This document shows, piece by piece, positions 24,393 through 35,884 of a stretch of 64,000 nt of DNA; within the stretch, counting starts at the first letter, position 1; every line of letters starts with the position of its first letter. Origin of the DNA: Brenneria sp. hezel4-2-4 (lineage in GTDB: Bacteria; Pseudomonadota; Gammaproteobacteria; Enterobacterales; Enterobacteriaceae); contig NZ_JABJXS010000009.1 of the NCBI RefSeq assembly GCF_013155275.1, positions 87,313-151,312 on the forward strand. The letters run 5' to 3'. The notes beneath the pieces were generated by a model. The model searched no databases and had not been told where the DNA came from. It worked only from the letters and a program-made list of their open reading frames with translations. Position numbers and translations under genes: made by a program.

Positions 24393-25727
24393 ATGGCGCA
24401 ATTCTACTCTCCAAACCGGCGCGTGGCGACCCGGCGAATGCTAACCGTGACGGCGGACAGCCTTGACCCTTTCGGTCAGGGCGTGGCGCGTCATCAGGGC
24501 AAGACGATTTTTGTCGGCGGCGTGCTGCCGGGGGAACGAGCCGACGTTCAGTTGACGGAAGAAAAGCGTCAGTTTGCTCATGCTAAACTTATACGTTTAC
24601 TGACGCGCAGCCCGCAGCGGGTTGAACCACGATGTCCGCATTTCAATGTGTGCGGCGGGTGCCAACAACAGCATGCCGATAGCGCGCTGCAACAGCAGAG
24701 TAAGGCATCGGCGCTGGTACGCCTGATGGCGCGGGAAACCGGGGCGGCGTCATCGCCTGTCGCGCCGATTGCCGGGCCGTCTTATGCCTACCGGCGGCGG
24801 GCGCGGCTTGCGTTATACTATCAGGCGAAACAGCAACGCCTGTTGATGGGGTATCGTCAGGCGGGTTCGCACGATCTGGTCGATGTCCGGGCCTGTCCGA
24901 TATTGCGGCCGGAACTGGAAAAACTGCTGACGCCGTTGCGTGACTGCCTGAGCCGCTTGCAGGCGGTAAAACGATTAGGGCATGTGGAACTGGTGCAGGC
25001 GGATAACGGCCCGCTGCTGGTCCTGCGCCATCTGGATCCGTTGAGTCAGAGCGACTGTCAGGCGTTAGGTGATTTTGCGCAGCGACAGGGAGTGTCGGTT
25101 TATCTGGCGCCCGAGGCGGGAGCCCTGACCTGCCTGTCCGGCGAAGAGCCGGTATACCATGTTGCCGGGCTAACGTTGGCATTCAGTCCGCGGGATTTTA
25201 TTCAGGTCAATGATGCGGTTAATCAGCAAATGGTCAGCCAGGCGCTGATCTGGCTGGATGTTCAGCCACAGGACCGAATCCTGGATCTGTTCTGCGGGAT
25301 GGGCAATTTTACCCTCCCGCTGGCACAGCGCGCGGCGAGCGTGGTTGGCGTCGAAGGTGTGATGGCGTTGGTGGAAAAAGGGCGAGAGAACGCCCGGCGC
25401 AATTCACTCGCCAATGTCACATTTTTTCACCAAAATCTTGAAGATGATGTCGCCGCGCAGCCGTGGGCCGCCCAAGGTTTTGATAAGATATTGTTGGATC
25501 CGGCACGCGCTGGCGCCGCAGGGGTGATGACGCAGATTGTCAAACTGGCCCCGCAGCGGGTGGTTTATGTTTCCTGTAACCCCGCCACGCTGGCGCGCGA
25601 CAGTAAAATCCTGCTCGCCGCCGGTTATCGGCTGGCGAATGTTACTATGCTGGATATGTTTCCACATACCGGCCATCTGGAGTCGATGGCGCTGTTTTTG
25701 CGCGATTCCGATGGGGCGGTAAGGTAG
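24393..25727 (+). CDS. rlmD: 23S rRNA (uracil-1939-C5)-methyltransferase
   Basis: Methylates U1939 of 23S rRNA using S-adenosylmethionine. 444 residues. An N-terminal TRAM domain (about 15-75), then iron-sulfur cluster cysteines in [15 protein letters not shown] (near 80-94) and the fourth Cys in RACPILRP. The Rossmann methyltransferase domain has [14 protein letters not shown] and the catalytic nucleophile in [14 protein letters not shown]. Nine bases upstream of relA, hence likely co-transcribed. Confidence 0.96.
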   Translation: MAQFYSPNRRVATRRMLTVTADSLDPFGQGVARHQGKTIFVGGVLPGERADVQLTEEKRQFAHAKLIRLLTRSPQRVEPRCPHFNVCGGCQQQHADSALQQQSKASALVRLMARETGAASSPVAPIAGPSYAYRRRARLALYYQAKQQRLLMGYRQAGSHDLVDVRACPILRPELEKLLTPLRDCLSRLQAVKRLGHVELVQADNGPLLVLRHLDPLSQSDCQALGDFAQRQGVSVYLAPEAGALTCLSGEEPVYHVAGLTLAFSPRDFIQVNDAVNQQMVSQALIWLDVQPQDRILDLFCGMGNFTLPLAQRAASVVGVEGVMALVEKGRENARRNSLANVTFFHQNLEDDVAAQPWAAQGFDKILLDPARAGAAGVMTQIVKLAPQRVVYVSCNPATLARDSKILLAAGYRLANVTMLDMFPHTGHLESMALFLRDSDGAVR

Positions 25728-25736
25728 GGAGAAATT

Positions 25737-27968
25737 ATGGTTGCGGTAAGAAGTGCGCATTTGAATACGGCTGGCGAGTTTGTACCCGATGCGTGGATTG
25801 CTTCGCTTGGCATAACCAGTCAGCAGTCATGTGAACGTTTAGCCGAAACCTGGCGTTACTGTGAACGGCAGACCCAAGATCATCCTGACGCCATGTTGCT
25901 GTTGTGGCGCGGTATCGAAATGGTGGAAATCCTGTCCACGCTGAGCATGGACAACGACAGCATGCGCGCGGCGCTGCTGTTTCCATTAGCCAATGCCGAT
26001 GTGGTGGATGAAACCACATTGGCGGAAACCTTCGGCAAAAGCATCGCTGAACTGGTGCACGGCGTGCGCGACATGGATGCGATTCGTCAGCTAAAGGCCA
26101 CGCAGAATGATTCCGTCGCCTCTGAGCAGGTCGATAACATCCGTCGTATGCTGCTGGCCATGGTGGAAGATTTCCGCTGCGTGGTTATCAAGCTGGCGGA
26201 GCGCATCGCTCATCTGCGGGAAGTGAAAGACGCCCCGGAAGAAGAGCGGGTGCTGGCGGCGAAAGAATGTACCAATATTTATGCGCCGTTAGCCAATCGG
26301 CTGGGTATCGGGCAGCTCAAATGGGAACTGGAAGACTTTTGCTTCCGCTACCTGCACCCTGAAGAGTACAAGCGTATTGCAACGCTGCTGCATGAGCGCC
26401 GTATCGATCGCGAACAGTATATCGATGACTTTGTCAAAACGCTGCGCGTCGCAATGAAAGAAGAGGGTGTGCAGGCGGAAATTTACGGCCGTCCTAAGCA
26501 TATCTACAGTATCTGGCGCAAGATGCAGAAAAAATCGCTGTCGTTCGATGAACTGTTTGACGTGCGCGCGGTGCGGATTGTGGTGGAGCGTTTGCAGGAT
26601 TGCTACGGCGCGCTGGGTATCGTGCATACCCATTATCGTCATCTGCCGGACGAGTTCGATGACTATGTCGCCAATCCGAAACCGAACGGCTACCAGTCCA
26701 TTCATACGGTAGTGCTGGGGCCAAGAGGCAAAACGCTTGAAATTCAGATCCGTACCCGGCAGATGCATGAAGATGCCGAACTGGGCGTGGCGGCGCACTG
26801 GAAATATAAAGAAGGCACGGTCGCCGGCGGCCGTACCGGCTATGAGGGGCGGATTGCCTGGCTGCGTAAGCTGATCGCCTGGCAGGAAGAAATGGCGGAT
26901 TCGGACGATGTGCTGGATGAAGTTCGCAGCCAGGTATTTGACGATCGCGTGTACGTGTTTACGCCGAAAGGGGATGTGATCGATCTGCCCGCTGGCTCGA
27001 CGCCGCTGGATTTCGCCTACCACATTCACAGCGATATCGGTCACCGTTGCATCGGCGCGAAAATCGGCGGGCGGATTGTCCCGTTCACCTATCAGTTGCA
27101 GATGGGCGATCAGATCGAAGTGATCACCCAGAAGCAGCCCAACCCGAGCCGTGACTGGCTGAACCCTAACCTGGGTTACATCACCACCAGCCGCGGGCGT
27201 TCAAAAATTCACAACTGGTTCCGTAAGCAGGATCGCGACAAGAACATTCTGGCCGGCCGTCAGATTCTGGACGATGAGCTGGAGCATTTGGGGATCGGCC
27301 TGAAAGCCGCCGAGAAACTGTTGCTGCCGCGTTATAACGTGAATTCGCTGGATGAGTTGCTGGCGGCGATCGGCGGCGGGGATATTCGCCTCAATCAGAT
27401 GGTGAATTTCCTGCAATCGCAGCTTAAGCAGCCCAGCGCCGAAGAGCAGGATCGCGAAGCGTTGCGTCAACTGACGCAGAAATCCCAGCCGCCGGCTACG
27501 CGTAGCAAAGATAACGGCCGGGTTGTGGTTGAAGGCGTCGGCAACCTGATGCATCACATCGCCCGTTGCTGCCAACCGATCCCGGGGGATGAAATCACCG
27601 GATTTATTACCCGCGGCCGCGGAATATCCATTCACCGGGCTGACTGCGAGCAACTGGACGATCTGCGCAGTAATGCGCCGGAGCGTATCGTCGAGGCCGT
27701 GTGGGGAGAAAGCTACTCCAGCGGCTATTCGCTGGTGGTGAGGGTCATCGCTAACGATCGTAGTGGGTTACTGCGGGATATCACCACCATTTTGGCGAAT
27801 GAAAAAGTCAACGTGCTGGGCGTCTCCAGCCGCAGCGACACCAAACAGCAACTGGCCACCATCGATATGGAAATGGAGATCTACAACTTGCAGGTGCTGG
27901 GCCGGGTGTTAGCCAAGCTCAATCAACTGCCGGATGTGATTGATGCCCGCCGCCAGCAGGGGGGATGA
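25737..27968 (+). CDS. relA: (p)ppGpp synthetase I, RelA
   Basis: Ribosome-associated enzyme that makes the alarmone (p)ppGpp from ATP and GTP/GDP when uncharged tRNA is sensed. 743 residues (E. coli 744). The N-terminal HD-type region lacks a functional hydrolase HD motif, as in other RelA proteins. The synthetase domain carries the RelA-type acidic EFDD motif before NPKPNGYQSIHT. Then come TGS (VFTPKGDVIDLPAGSTPLDFAY), the zinc-finger/CC region (ARCCQPIPGDE, HRADCEQL) and a C-terminal ACT/RRM domain. ATG 25737 follows AGGGAG. Confidence 0.97.
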   Translation: MVAVRSAHLNTAGEFVPDAWIASLGITSQQSCERLAETWRYCERQTQDHPDAMLLLWRGIEMVEILSTLSMDNDSMRAALLFPLANADVVDETTLAETFGKSIAELVHGVRDMDAIRQLKATQNDSVASEQVDNIRRMLLAMVEDFRCVVIKLAERIAHLREVKDAPEEERVLAAKECTNIYAPLANRLGIGQLKWELEDFCFRYLHPEEYKRIATLLHERRIDREQYIDDFVKTLRVAMKEEGVQAEIYGRPKHIYSIWRKMQKKSLSFDELFDVRAVRIVVERLQDCYGALGIVHTHYRHLPDEFDDYVANPKPNGYQSIHTVVLGPRGKTLEIQIRTRQMHEDAELGVAAHWKYKEGTVAGGRTGYEGRIAWLRKLIAWQEEMADSDDVLDEVRSQVFDDRVYVFTPKGDVIDLPAGSTPLDFAYHIHSDIGHRCIGAKIGGRIVPFTYQLQMGDQIEVITQKQPNPSRDWLNPNLGYITTSRGRSKIHNWFRKQDRDKNILAGRQILDDELEHLGIGLKAAEKLLLPRYNVNSLDELLAAIGGGDIRLNQMVNFLQSQLKQPSAEEQDREALRQLTQKSQPPATRSKDNGRVVVEGVGNLMHHIARCCQPIPGDEITGFITRGRGISIHRADCEQLDDLRSNAPERIVEAVWGESYSSGYSLVVRVIANDRSGLLRDITTILANEKVNVLGVSSRSDTKQQLATIDMEMEIYNLQVLGRVLAKLNQLPDVIDARRQQGG

Positions 27969-28363
27969 CTAGAGTCTTCGGCTTTTCAAACCGTAGGTTA
28001 TAAAATCTTGTTTATGTTGTTGCGGTGGAAGGTTTCGTGCGTGTTGAGTGACGTCGTTTTTTGTGGCGCCACCACCACGCCCGACTGAGGGATGCTCAAT
28101 TGCCGCATCCCTCAGAACCCAGGCTTTGGGCGGGAATTGTGCCGCTGCGCGGTTCCTTCGGCGCCCATGTCCGCTTATCGAGCCGCCAGTGACGCGTTCC
28201 CGACGCGGCACTGGCTTTCGCCGCGTCCATGCGGCTCACTCGGCGGTCATGTTCACCTCAGCACAATTTTTTACGCCCGGAAGAACAAAACGGTGAAATA
28301 TTCTGGTTCCATTGCCGTTGTTATTAACTTAGTTCGGGCATAGCCCTCATTATCAGGAATACT
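27969..28363. repeat. relA-mazG intergenic repeat with Ash/Icd-like coding remnants
   Basis: 395 bp without a conventional gene. It contains an 11-bp perfect hairpin (28085-28095 with 28105-28115, 9-nt loop) and an imperfect inverted pair, GGGCGGGAATTGTGC near 28127-28141 and GCACAATTTTTTACGCCC near 28261-28278. Two overlapping plus-strand frames (28048-28296 and 28092-28343) encode pieces such as GCSIAASLRTQALGGNC and HLSTIFYARK. From memory these resemble phage-associated Ash/Icd-like small proteins that recur in many enterobacterial intergenic regions. No mazEF pair, which E. coli has here. Confidence 0.55.
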
Positions 28364-29161
28364 ATGACTTCACCCGCTATTGAGCGCCTGCTCGCCATTA
28401 TGAAAACCCTACGCGATCCGCAAAACGGCTGCCCGTGGGATCGTAAACAGACATTCGACACCATCGCGCCTTACACGCTGGAAGAAACCTACGAAGTGCT
28501 GGATGCCATCAGCCGCAAAGATTTTGATGATTTGCGCGGCGAGTTGGGCGATCTGCTTTTTCAGGTGGTGTTCTATGCGCAGATGGCGCAGGAGCAAGGG
28601 CTGTTTGATTTTTCCGACGTCTGTAACGCCATCAGCGACAAGCTGGAGCGCCGTCATCCGCATATTTTCGCCGATGCTCAGCTTGCCGACAGCGAGGCGG
28701 TGCTGGCGAACTGGGAACAGACAAAAGCGCAGGAGCGGGCGCAAAAAGATCGTCATTCGCCTCTGGATGATATTCCCGAAGCCTTGCCCGCGTTGATGAA
28801 AGCCCAAAAAATTCAGCAGCGCTGCGCGTCTGTCGGTTTTGATTGGGACAGCCTGGGGCCGGTTGTCGACAAGGTGTACGAAGAGATTGATGAAGTGATG
28901 CATGAAGCCCGGCAGGCCGTGGTTGATGAACAAAAACTGGGTGAAGAAATCGGTGATTTATTATTTGCCACGGTCAATCTTTCACGTCACCTGGGGCACA
29001 AGGCGGAGCGTGCGTTGCAGGAAGCCAACCGCAAGTTCAGCCGCCGTTTTCGCCAGGTAGAACAGATCGTTACATCGTCTGGCAAAACGCTGGAACAGGC
29101 AACGCTGGAAGAGATGGAAGCCGCGTGGCAGCAGGTTAAACAGCAGGAAAAAAGCCATTAA
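28364..29161 (+). CDS. mazG: Nucleoside triphosphate pyrophosphohydrolase MazG
   Basis: Hydrolyses NTPs to NMP and pyrophosphate, a house-cleaning role. 265 residues with two MazG folds. The N-terminal one shows CPWDRKQTF, then EETYEVLDAI and ELGDLLFQVVFYAQ (ExxE...ExxD metal site, about residues 36-70). The C-terminal one shows KVYEEIDEVMHEA and EEIGDLLFATVNLSRHLG, near 168-210. In E. coli it sits with the mazEF toxin pair, which is missing here. Confidence 0.95.
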   Translation: MTSPAIERLLAIMKTLRDPQNGCPWDRKQTFDTIAPYTLEETYEVLDAISRKDFDDLRGELGDLLFQVVFYAQMAQEQGLFDFSDVCNAISDKLERRHPHIFADAQLADSEAVLANWEQTKAQERAQKDRHSPLDDIPEALPALMKAQKIQQRCASVGFDWDSLGPVVDKVYEEIDEVMHEARQAVVDEQKLGEEIGDLLFATVNLSRHLGHKAERALQEANRKFSRRFRQVEQIVTSSGKTLEQATLEEMEAAWQQVKQQEKSH

Positions 29162-29272
29162 AGACCGTTTATCTTTCATGTCGCCACGATGAGTAAAACG
29201 AACATTTGTGGCGTTCATCAGGTTCCGGTATACTACTTTCCCGTCTTGGTCTTCCATCGTCTTTAAACCTAA

Positions 29273-30925
<1,653 letters not shown>

Positions 30926-30938
30926 GGGTTTTGTCAGC

Positions 30939-30964
30939 AACGCGCGATCTGAAGATCGCGCGTT
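30939..30964. other. Strong hairpin in the pyrG-eno gap
   Basis: AACGCGCGATC (30939-30949) pairs perfectly with GATCGCGCGTT (30954-30964) around TGAA. No T-run follows, so it may be an attenuator or RNA processing/stability element rather than a full terminator. Confidence 0.6.
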
Positions 30965-30974
30965 GTTCGTCTGA

Positions 30975-32306
<1,332 letters not shown>

Positions 32307-32376
32307 TCGCAGCTTGCCGCGTACGCGGAGGCTAGACTGACCGCTAACCTGGCAAACGTATAGCGCGGTTAATCGT

Positions 32377-32412
32377 AAATCCGGAAGCGTTAGTTCGCTT
32401 CCGGATTTTTTT
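32377..32412 (+). terminator. Rho-independent terminator of eno
   Basis: AAATCCGGAAGCG (32377-32389) pairs with CGCTTCCGGATTT (32396-32408) around TTAGTT and runs into seven T. The remaining 190 bp up to the ipt stop contain no gene I can support. Confidence 0.93.
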
Positions 32413-32603
32413 ATGTCTTATGCCGGGTCGGTTCTGAAGGTATCCTGCCGTCTGAAGGCTTTCCTGATTGGAAAATGACGCTAAAAACGGTTCACGGCTT
32501 CTCTATGAAAGAACCCGCGACGCTAATGTGCTACGCGCGGGAGGATGGGCTGAAGCTGTGATGGGAAATCTGAAACTGCATATTACATTAGAAAAATTTG
32601 TAT

Positions 32604-33347
32604 TTAAGACGCGGTGCGGGACGGCAAACGATCAACCTCGCAGGCCTGCCATGACCATGAGGAAGGAATCCCCGGGTAATTTTTTTCCTGCCATAAGGCG
32701 TGTTCAAAATACTCATCGGTGATGAGATCGATTAAAAAATATTTTTCCTTATCGCTTATATTATCAAGAGCATGAAAGTTAAGACCTTTGTCTCTGCCGT
32801 ACTGGATTATCACACGATAACCATCGATATCCTCCAATGGTTGAACGGTTTTATAGGTATCAAAGAAAAGGCTGGTTTCTTTTAGTATGGATGGCCTGCC
32901 ATTATCTGGAAAGAACATACTGTAAACTCTTTTTTTGGCTTTTTCGTGGAATTGGTCGCTAGGCGGCGTTTGGAATATTTTTATGCGCCAGGAAAAATTC
33001 GACCAGTAATTATCACTCATTATTTTTACTAATAAGGAGACCGAACCTCCCTCAATAATAATGCCGGGACGTTGTGTAGATAAAAATGATATTTTCTCTT
33101 TCAAACGGGTATTGGCTTCTTCCGCTGAAATAATACCTTCATTCAGGGAGTTTTCAGACAGATATATTCTGTCTGTGCCTTGTAACTCATTCATCGTTGG
33201 CGCGCCGCTGCCGGTCATTATCTCCGGATAACCCTGAAAGCGATCCAAAGCGATGACAGGATAACCCATTGTTTTTGCTATGCTGACCGAATAAGATGTT
33301 TTCCCTGTGGATGTCGGTCCCCATATCAGGTAAAGTGTTTTTTTCAT
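32604..33347 (-). CDS. ipt: Adenylate dimethylallyltransferase (isopentenyltransferase), cytokinin biosynthesis
   Basis: Transfers a dimethylallyl (or hydroxylated) prenyl group to N6 of AMP, the first committed step to cytokinins, plant hormones for cell division. 247 residues, like Agrobacterium Tzs/Tmr and Pantoea Etz (about 240). Visible: P-loop WGPTSTGKTS at 9-18 with the equivalents of Tzs Thr10 (Thr12) and Lys14 (Lys16), the catalytic Asp in ALDRFQ (Asp35), TGSGAPTMNELQGTDRIYL, EGIISAEEA, IIIEGGSVSLL, DIDGYR and a Tzs-like EYFEHALWQEKNYP. It is not the tRNA enzyme MiaA, which is larger. Its ATG overlaps the stop of the upstream gene (ATGA). A/T-richer than its neighbours, a sign of transfer. 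Confidence 0.9.
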   Translation of the reverse strand: MKKTLYLIWGPTSTGKTSYSVSIAKTMGYPVIALDRFQGYPEIMTGSGAPTMNELQGTDRIYLSENSLNEGIISAEEANTRLKEKISFLSTQRPGIIIEGGSVSLLVKIMSDNYWSNFSWRIKIFQTPPSDQFHEKAKKRVYSMFFPDNGRPSILKETSLFFDTYKTVQPLEDIDGYRVIIQYGRDKGLNFHALDNISDKEKYFLIDLITDEYFEHALWQEKNYPGIPSSWSWQACEVDRLPSRTAS

Positions 33348-33844
33348 GCGTTCCTCACTTTATAATGCTCATTGTTTCTTGTGTATAAAAAACCTTTCAT
33401 TACACGATATAAATTCTCAGACGACCCTTCTCTCCAGTTGCCATAAGTTTCTATTTTGCTGTTATAACATTGGCCTTCCAGAAAAAAACACCATTCCTTA
33501 TCTTGCTTATTATAAAATATCCTCTTTGTACAGGGTAAGCGCCGTACTACAATGACTTTTTCATTCTCATTGCCTGGAGGAGGAATAAAATAAGGGGAGA
33601 AAATACAAAGTATATCCGTTTGTGTGTGGAGGATTTTTGTATCCGTCGCTGTCGCTAAGGTTAATTTCTTTTCTCTACATGAGAAATCAATGCTTTCATT
33701 CTCTGACAGGACAATATCGGTATTAAGCAGAATATGACTAAAGGGTAAAAAATATAGATTCTCATAGGAAACCAGCTCGGATATTGCGACAAGCTCAAAA
33801 AAATCAGGTTTGAACCGGAAATCCTTGTTGTGTTTTGAATTCAT
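33344..33844 (-). CDS. Unrecognised 166-aa protein translationally coupled to ipt (pre-etz-like position)
   Basis: I do not recognise a domain. 166 residues from ATG 33844 (an in-frame ATG at 33871 would give 175, without a visible ribosome site). Soluble, no signal peptide or membrane helix; rich in Asn, Lys, Phe and Tyr, with segments FLPFSHILLNTDIV, SPYFIPPPGNENEKV and EWCFFLEGQCYNS. It is visibly A/T-rich. Its TGA overlaps the ipt ATG, so both are one operon. From memory, gall-forming Pantoea agglomerans carries an ORF called pre-etz just ahead of its cytokinin gene etz; position suggests a homologue, unproven here. Confidence 0.7.
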   Translation of the reverse strand: MNSKHNKDFRFKPDFFELVAISELVSYENLYFLPFSHILLNTDIVLSENESIDFSCREKKLTLATATDTKILHTQTDILCIFSPYFIPPPGNENEKVIVVRRLPCTKRIFYNKQDKEWCFFLEGQCYNSKIETYGNWREGSSENLYRVMKGFLYTRNNEHYKVRNA

Positions 33845-34287
33845 AACGAATCTCAGCGCTCCATGGCACATTACAACATTTAATTAATTAATTATTTTTA
33901 ATTAATTAAACTCCATTGACTCCATAATGCAACTTATGTATTCGTGGTAAATAAGAAAATTCCTATAAAATTTCAGGTGATTGTCGACGCTGACATGATT
34001 GCCGTCCGGCGTGCCGCCTGATTCCCTCCCTTACGTTCTGTGTTTTTCGCTTTATTTCCTGTGATCGGAGTAGATGAACCATTGGTTCTTATAATGTAAA
34101 ATGGCTTTTTATAAAATGTTTGAAGCCGATCGGGTCATTCTTCCTTGTGGTGCCAATGCATGTCGCCCAGTGGCAAAAGCGCAAAGGTTTTCACGCTTGC
34201 CGGGCGTTAAGTTAACGCCGTGGCGGCAGTAGATGTTTTGACCAGCCATGACACCTCCATAAATAAAATGATTGGGGAAGGATGGGA
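33845..34287. promoter_or_regulatory. Divergent control region of the ipt operon and rhiT
   Basis: About 440 A/T-rich bp. A perfect inverted repeat, TTTAATTAATTA (33879-33890) and TAATTAATTAAA (33899-33910) with an 8-bp spacer, sits directly upstream of the ipt operon. Nearer rhiT are a 17-bp palindrome GGCGTTAAGTTAACGCC (34203-34219) and a TATAAAATGTTTGAA stretch (about 34110-34124) that weakly resembles a KdgR half-site. RhaS, KdgR and CRP control rhiTN in Dickeya; exact sites here are not established. Confidence 0.45.
34109..34249 (-). CDS. Possible 46-aa ORF with strong ribosome site, divergent to rhiT
   Basis: ATG 34249 is preceded by GGAGGTGTC, an excellent Shine-Dalgarno context. The product starts MAGQNIYCRHGVNLTPGK and is not recognised. 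After a 17-bp palindrome, the +1 frame reads SVKTFALLPLGDMHWHHKEE before a stop, which looks equally protein-like, so this may be a frameshifted remnant of a small gene. Low confidence either way. Confidence 0.3.
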   Translation of the reverse strand: MAGQNIYCRHGVNLTPGKRENLCAFATGRHALAPQGRMTRSASNIL

Positions 34288-35847
34288 ATGAAAACACGTA
34301 AAATCGGGTTAGCTAATTATTTAGCCTATGGCTCGGGTGATTTCCTTGGAGCAGGCACTACTGCGCTGACGGCTGCCTGGCTACTTTATTTTTACACCAC
34401 ATTTTGTGGACTGACGCCAATTGAGGCGACCTTTATTTTTGCGATGGCGCGCGTGCTGGATGCGGTTGTCAGTCCGTTAATGGGGTTTCTGACCGATAAC
34501 TTTGGTTCAACCTGGCTGGGCAAACGCTTCGGCCGCCGGAAATTTTTTATTCTGCTCGGTATCCCTTGCGTGTTCAGCTACAGCTTTATGTGGGTAGGGG
34601 ATATGGGGTACTGGTATTACCTGCTGACCTATCTGCTGTTTGATGTGATTTATACCATGGTGCTGGTGCCGTATGAAACGCTGGTGCCGGAAATGACCGA
34701 CGATTTCAAACAGAAAACCAAATTCTCCGGCGCGCGTATCGCGCTGGCCCAGCTTTCCGCCATTCTGGCCGCCTTCCTGCCCGGTATTCTGCTGGGGTAC
34801 TTCGGTAAGGACAATGCGGTTTCGTTCTTCTATTCCAGTCTGGTGTTCTCCGTTATCTGCGCCGTGGTGCTGACGCTGGTGTACCTATTTACCTGGGAAC
34901 GGCCGCGCGATCAGATGTCGGAAGCGTCGCTGCGGGCGGAAAAAGAGCGTCAGTCCCTCTCGCTGGTCGACAGCCTGAAGCGTTTGAACGTCGAACTGTT
35001 ATCGACCCTGCGTATCCGCATTTTTCGTCAGCATCTGGGTATGTATCTTGGCGGCTATATCGCGCAGGACGTCTTCAACGCGGTGTTTACCTACTATGTG
35101 GTCTTTGTTCTGATGCAGAGCCCGACCATGGCTTCCAACCTAATGGGCACCATGGCGATCCTGCAATTTATTGCCGTCATCGGCATGATCCCGCTGTGTA
35201 TTCGTTTCGGCCCCGCGCCGTCTTACCGTCTGGTGGTGTGCCTGTTCGGGCTGAGCGCCATCTCTTATAGCATCCTGTGGTACAGCGAACTGCATGACGC
35301 TTTTTCGCTGCTGCTGCTGATTTCTGCGGTGGCCGGATTAGGACGCGGCGGGATCAACTACGTGCCGTGGAACACCTACACCTATATTGCCGATGTGGAT
35401 GAAGTGATTACCGCACAGCGCCGCGAAGGTATTTTCGCCGGGATTATGACCCTTACCCGCAAGGCTTCCCAAGCCGGCGCGGTAATGCTGGTGGGGATTG
35501 TATTGCAGCTCTCCGGCTTTGTCTCCGGACAGGGCGTACAGGCGCCGGGGGTTAGCCACACTATCCTGATGATCCTGAGTTTCGGCACCGTGGGGGTCCT
35601 GGTGCTGGGCTTTTTGGTTTCCCTGCGCTTCAAACTCAATCTTGAGACGCATAGCGTACTGCGGGAAGAGACGCAGAAAATGCGCGAGGCGGGGCGTCCT
35701 GTTCCCGAGCAGATCACGCCGCAGGCGCGGGCGATCGTCGAAATGCTGGCGGGTCGGCCTTATGAGTCGCTATGGGGCAACAACAATATCGGCTACCTGA
35801 ATCGCCATAAGGTCGACAAGCCCGCGGCGCAGGTTACGCAACCCTAA
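34288..35847 (+). CDS. rhiT: Rhamnogalacturonide transporter RhiT (GPH family)
   Basis: Inner-membrane symporter of the glycoside-pentoside-hexuronide family that takes up unsaturated rhamnogalacturonan-I oligomers in Dickeya. 519 residues, about 12 helices; GPH features include NYLAYGSGDFLGAG at the start, DAVVSPLMGFLTDNF with the conserved Asp/Pro region, GKRFGRRKFFILLG in the helix 2-3 loop and VPYETLVPEMTDDF. ATG 34288 has GGAAGG at good spacing; the ATG two codons upstream is too close to it. The assignment as RhiT rather than TogT rests on the adjacent rhiN. Confidence 0.85.
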   Translation: MKTRKIGLANYLAYGSGDFLGAGTTALTAAWLLYFYTTFCGLTPIEATFIFAMARVLDAVVSPLMGFLTDNFGSTWLGKRFGRRKFFILLGIPCVFSYSFMWVGDMGYWYYLLTYLLFDVIYTMVLVPYETLVPEMTDDFKQKTKFSGARIALAQLSAILAAFLPGILLGYFGKDNAVSFFYSSLVFSVICAVVLTLVYLFTWERPRDQMSEASLRAEKERQSLSLVDSLKRLNVELLSTLRIRIFRQHLGMYLGGYIAQDVFNAVFTYYVVFVLMQSPTMASNLMGTMAILQFIAVIGMIPLCIRFGPAPSYRLVVCLFGLSAISYSILWYSELHDAFSLLLLISAVAGLGRGGINYVPWNTYTYIADVDEVITAQRREGIFAGIMTLTRKASQAGAVMLVGIVLQLSGFVSGQGVQAPGVSHTILMILSFGTVGVLVLGFLVSLRFKLNLETHSVLREETQKMREAGRPVPEQITPQARAIVEMLAGRPYESLWGNNNIGYLNRHKVDKPAAQVTQP

Positions 35848-35884
35848 CTGTTTTGATGTGTTGAATGTTCACTAAATTGGATGA

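Noticed and set aside
27969..28363. mazEF toxin-antitoxin genes upstream of mazG
   Set aside because: No MazE- or MazF-like protein is encoded in any frame of the interval.
32468..32722. 84-codon plus-strand frame overlapping the ipt 3' end
   Set aside because: No homology recognised, crosses the end of a well-supported gene and has no convincing start.
32604..33347. Reading the prenyltransferase as MiaA (tRNA dimethylallyltransferase)
   Set aside because: MiaA is over 300 residues and lacks the GSGxPT...EL and C-terminal EYFEHA pattern seen here; length and motifs fit AMP-type enzymes.
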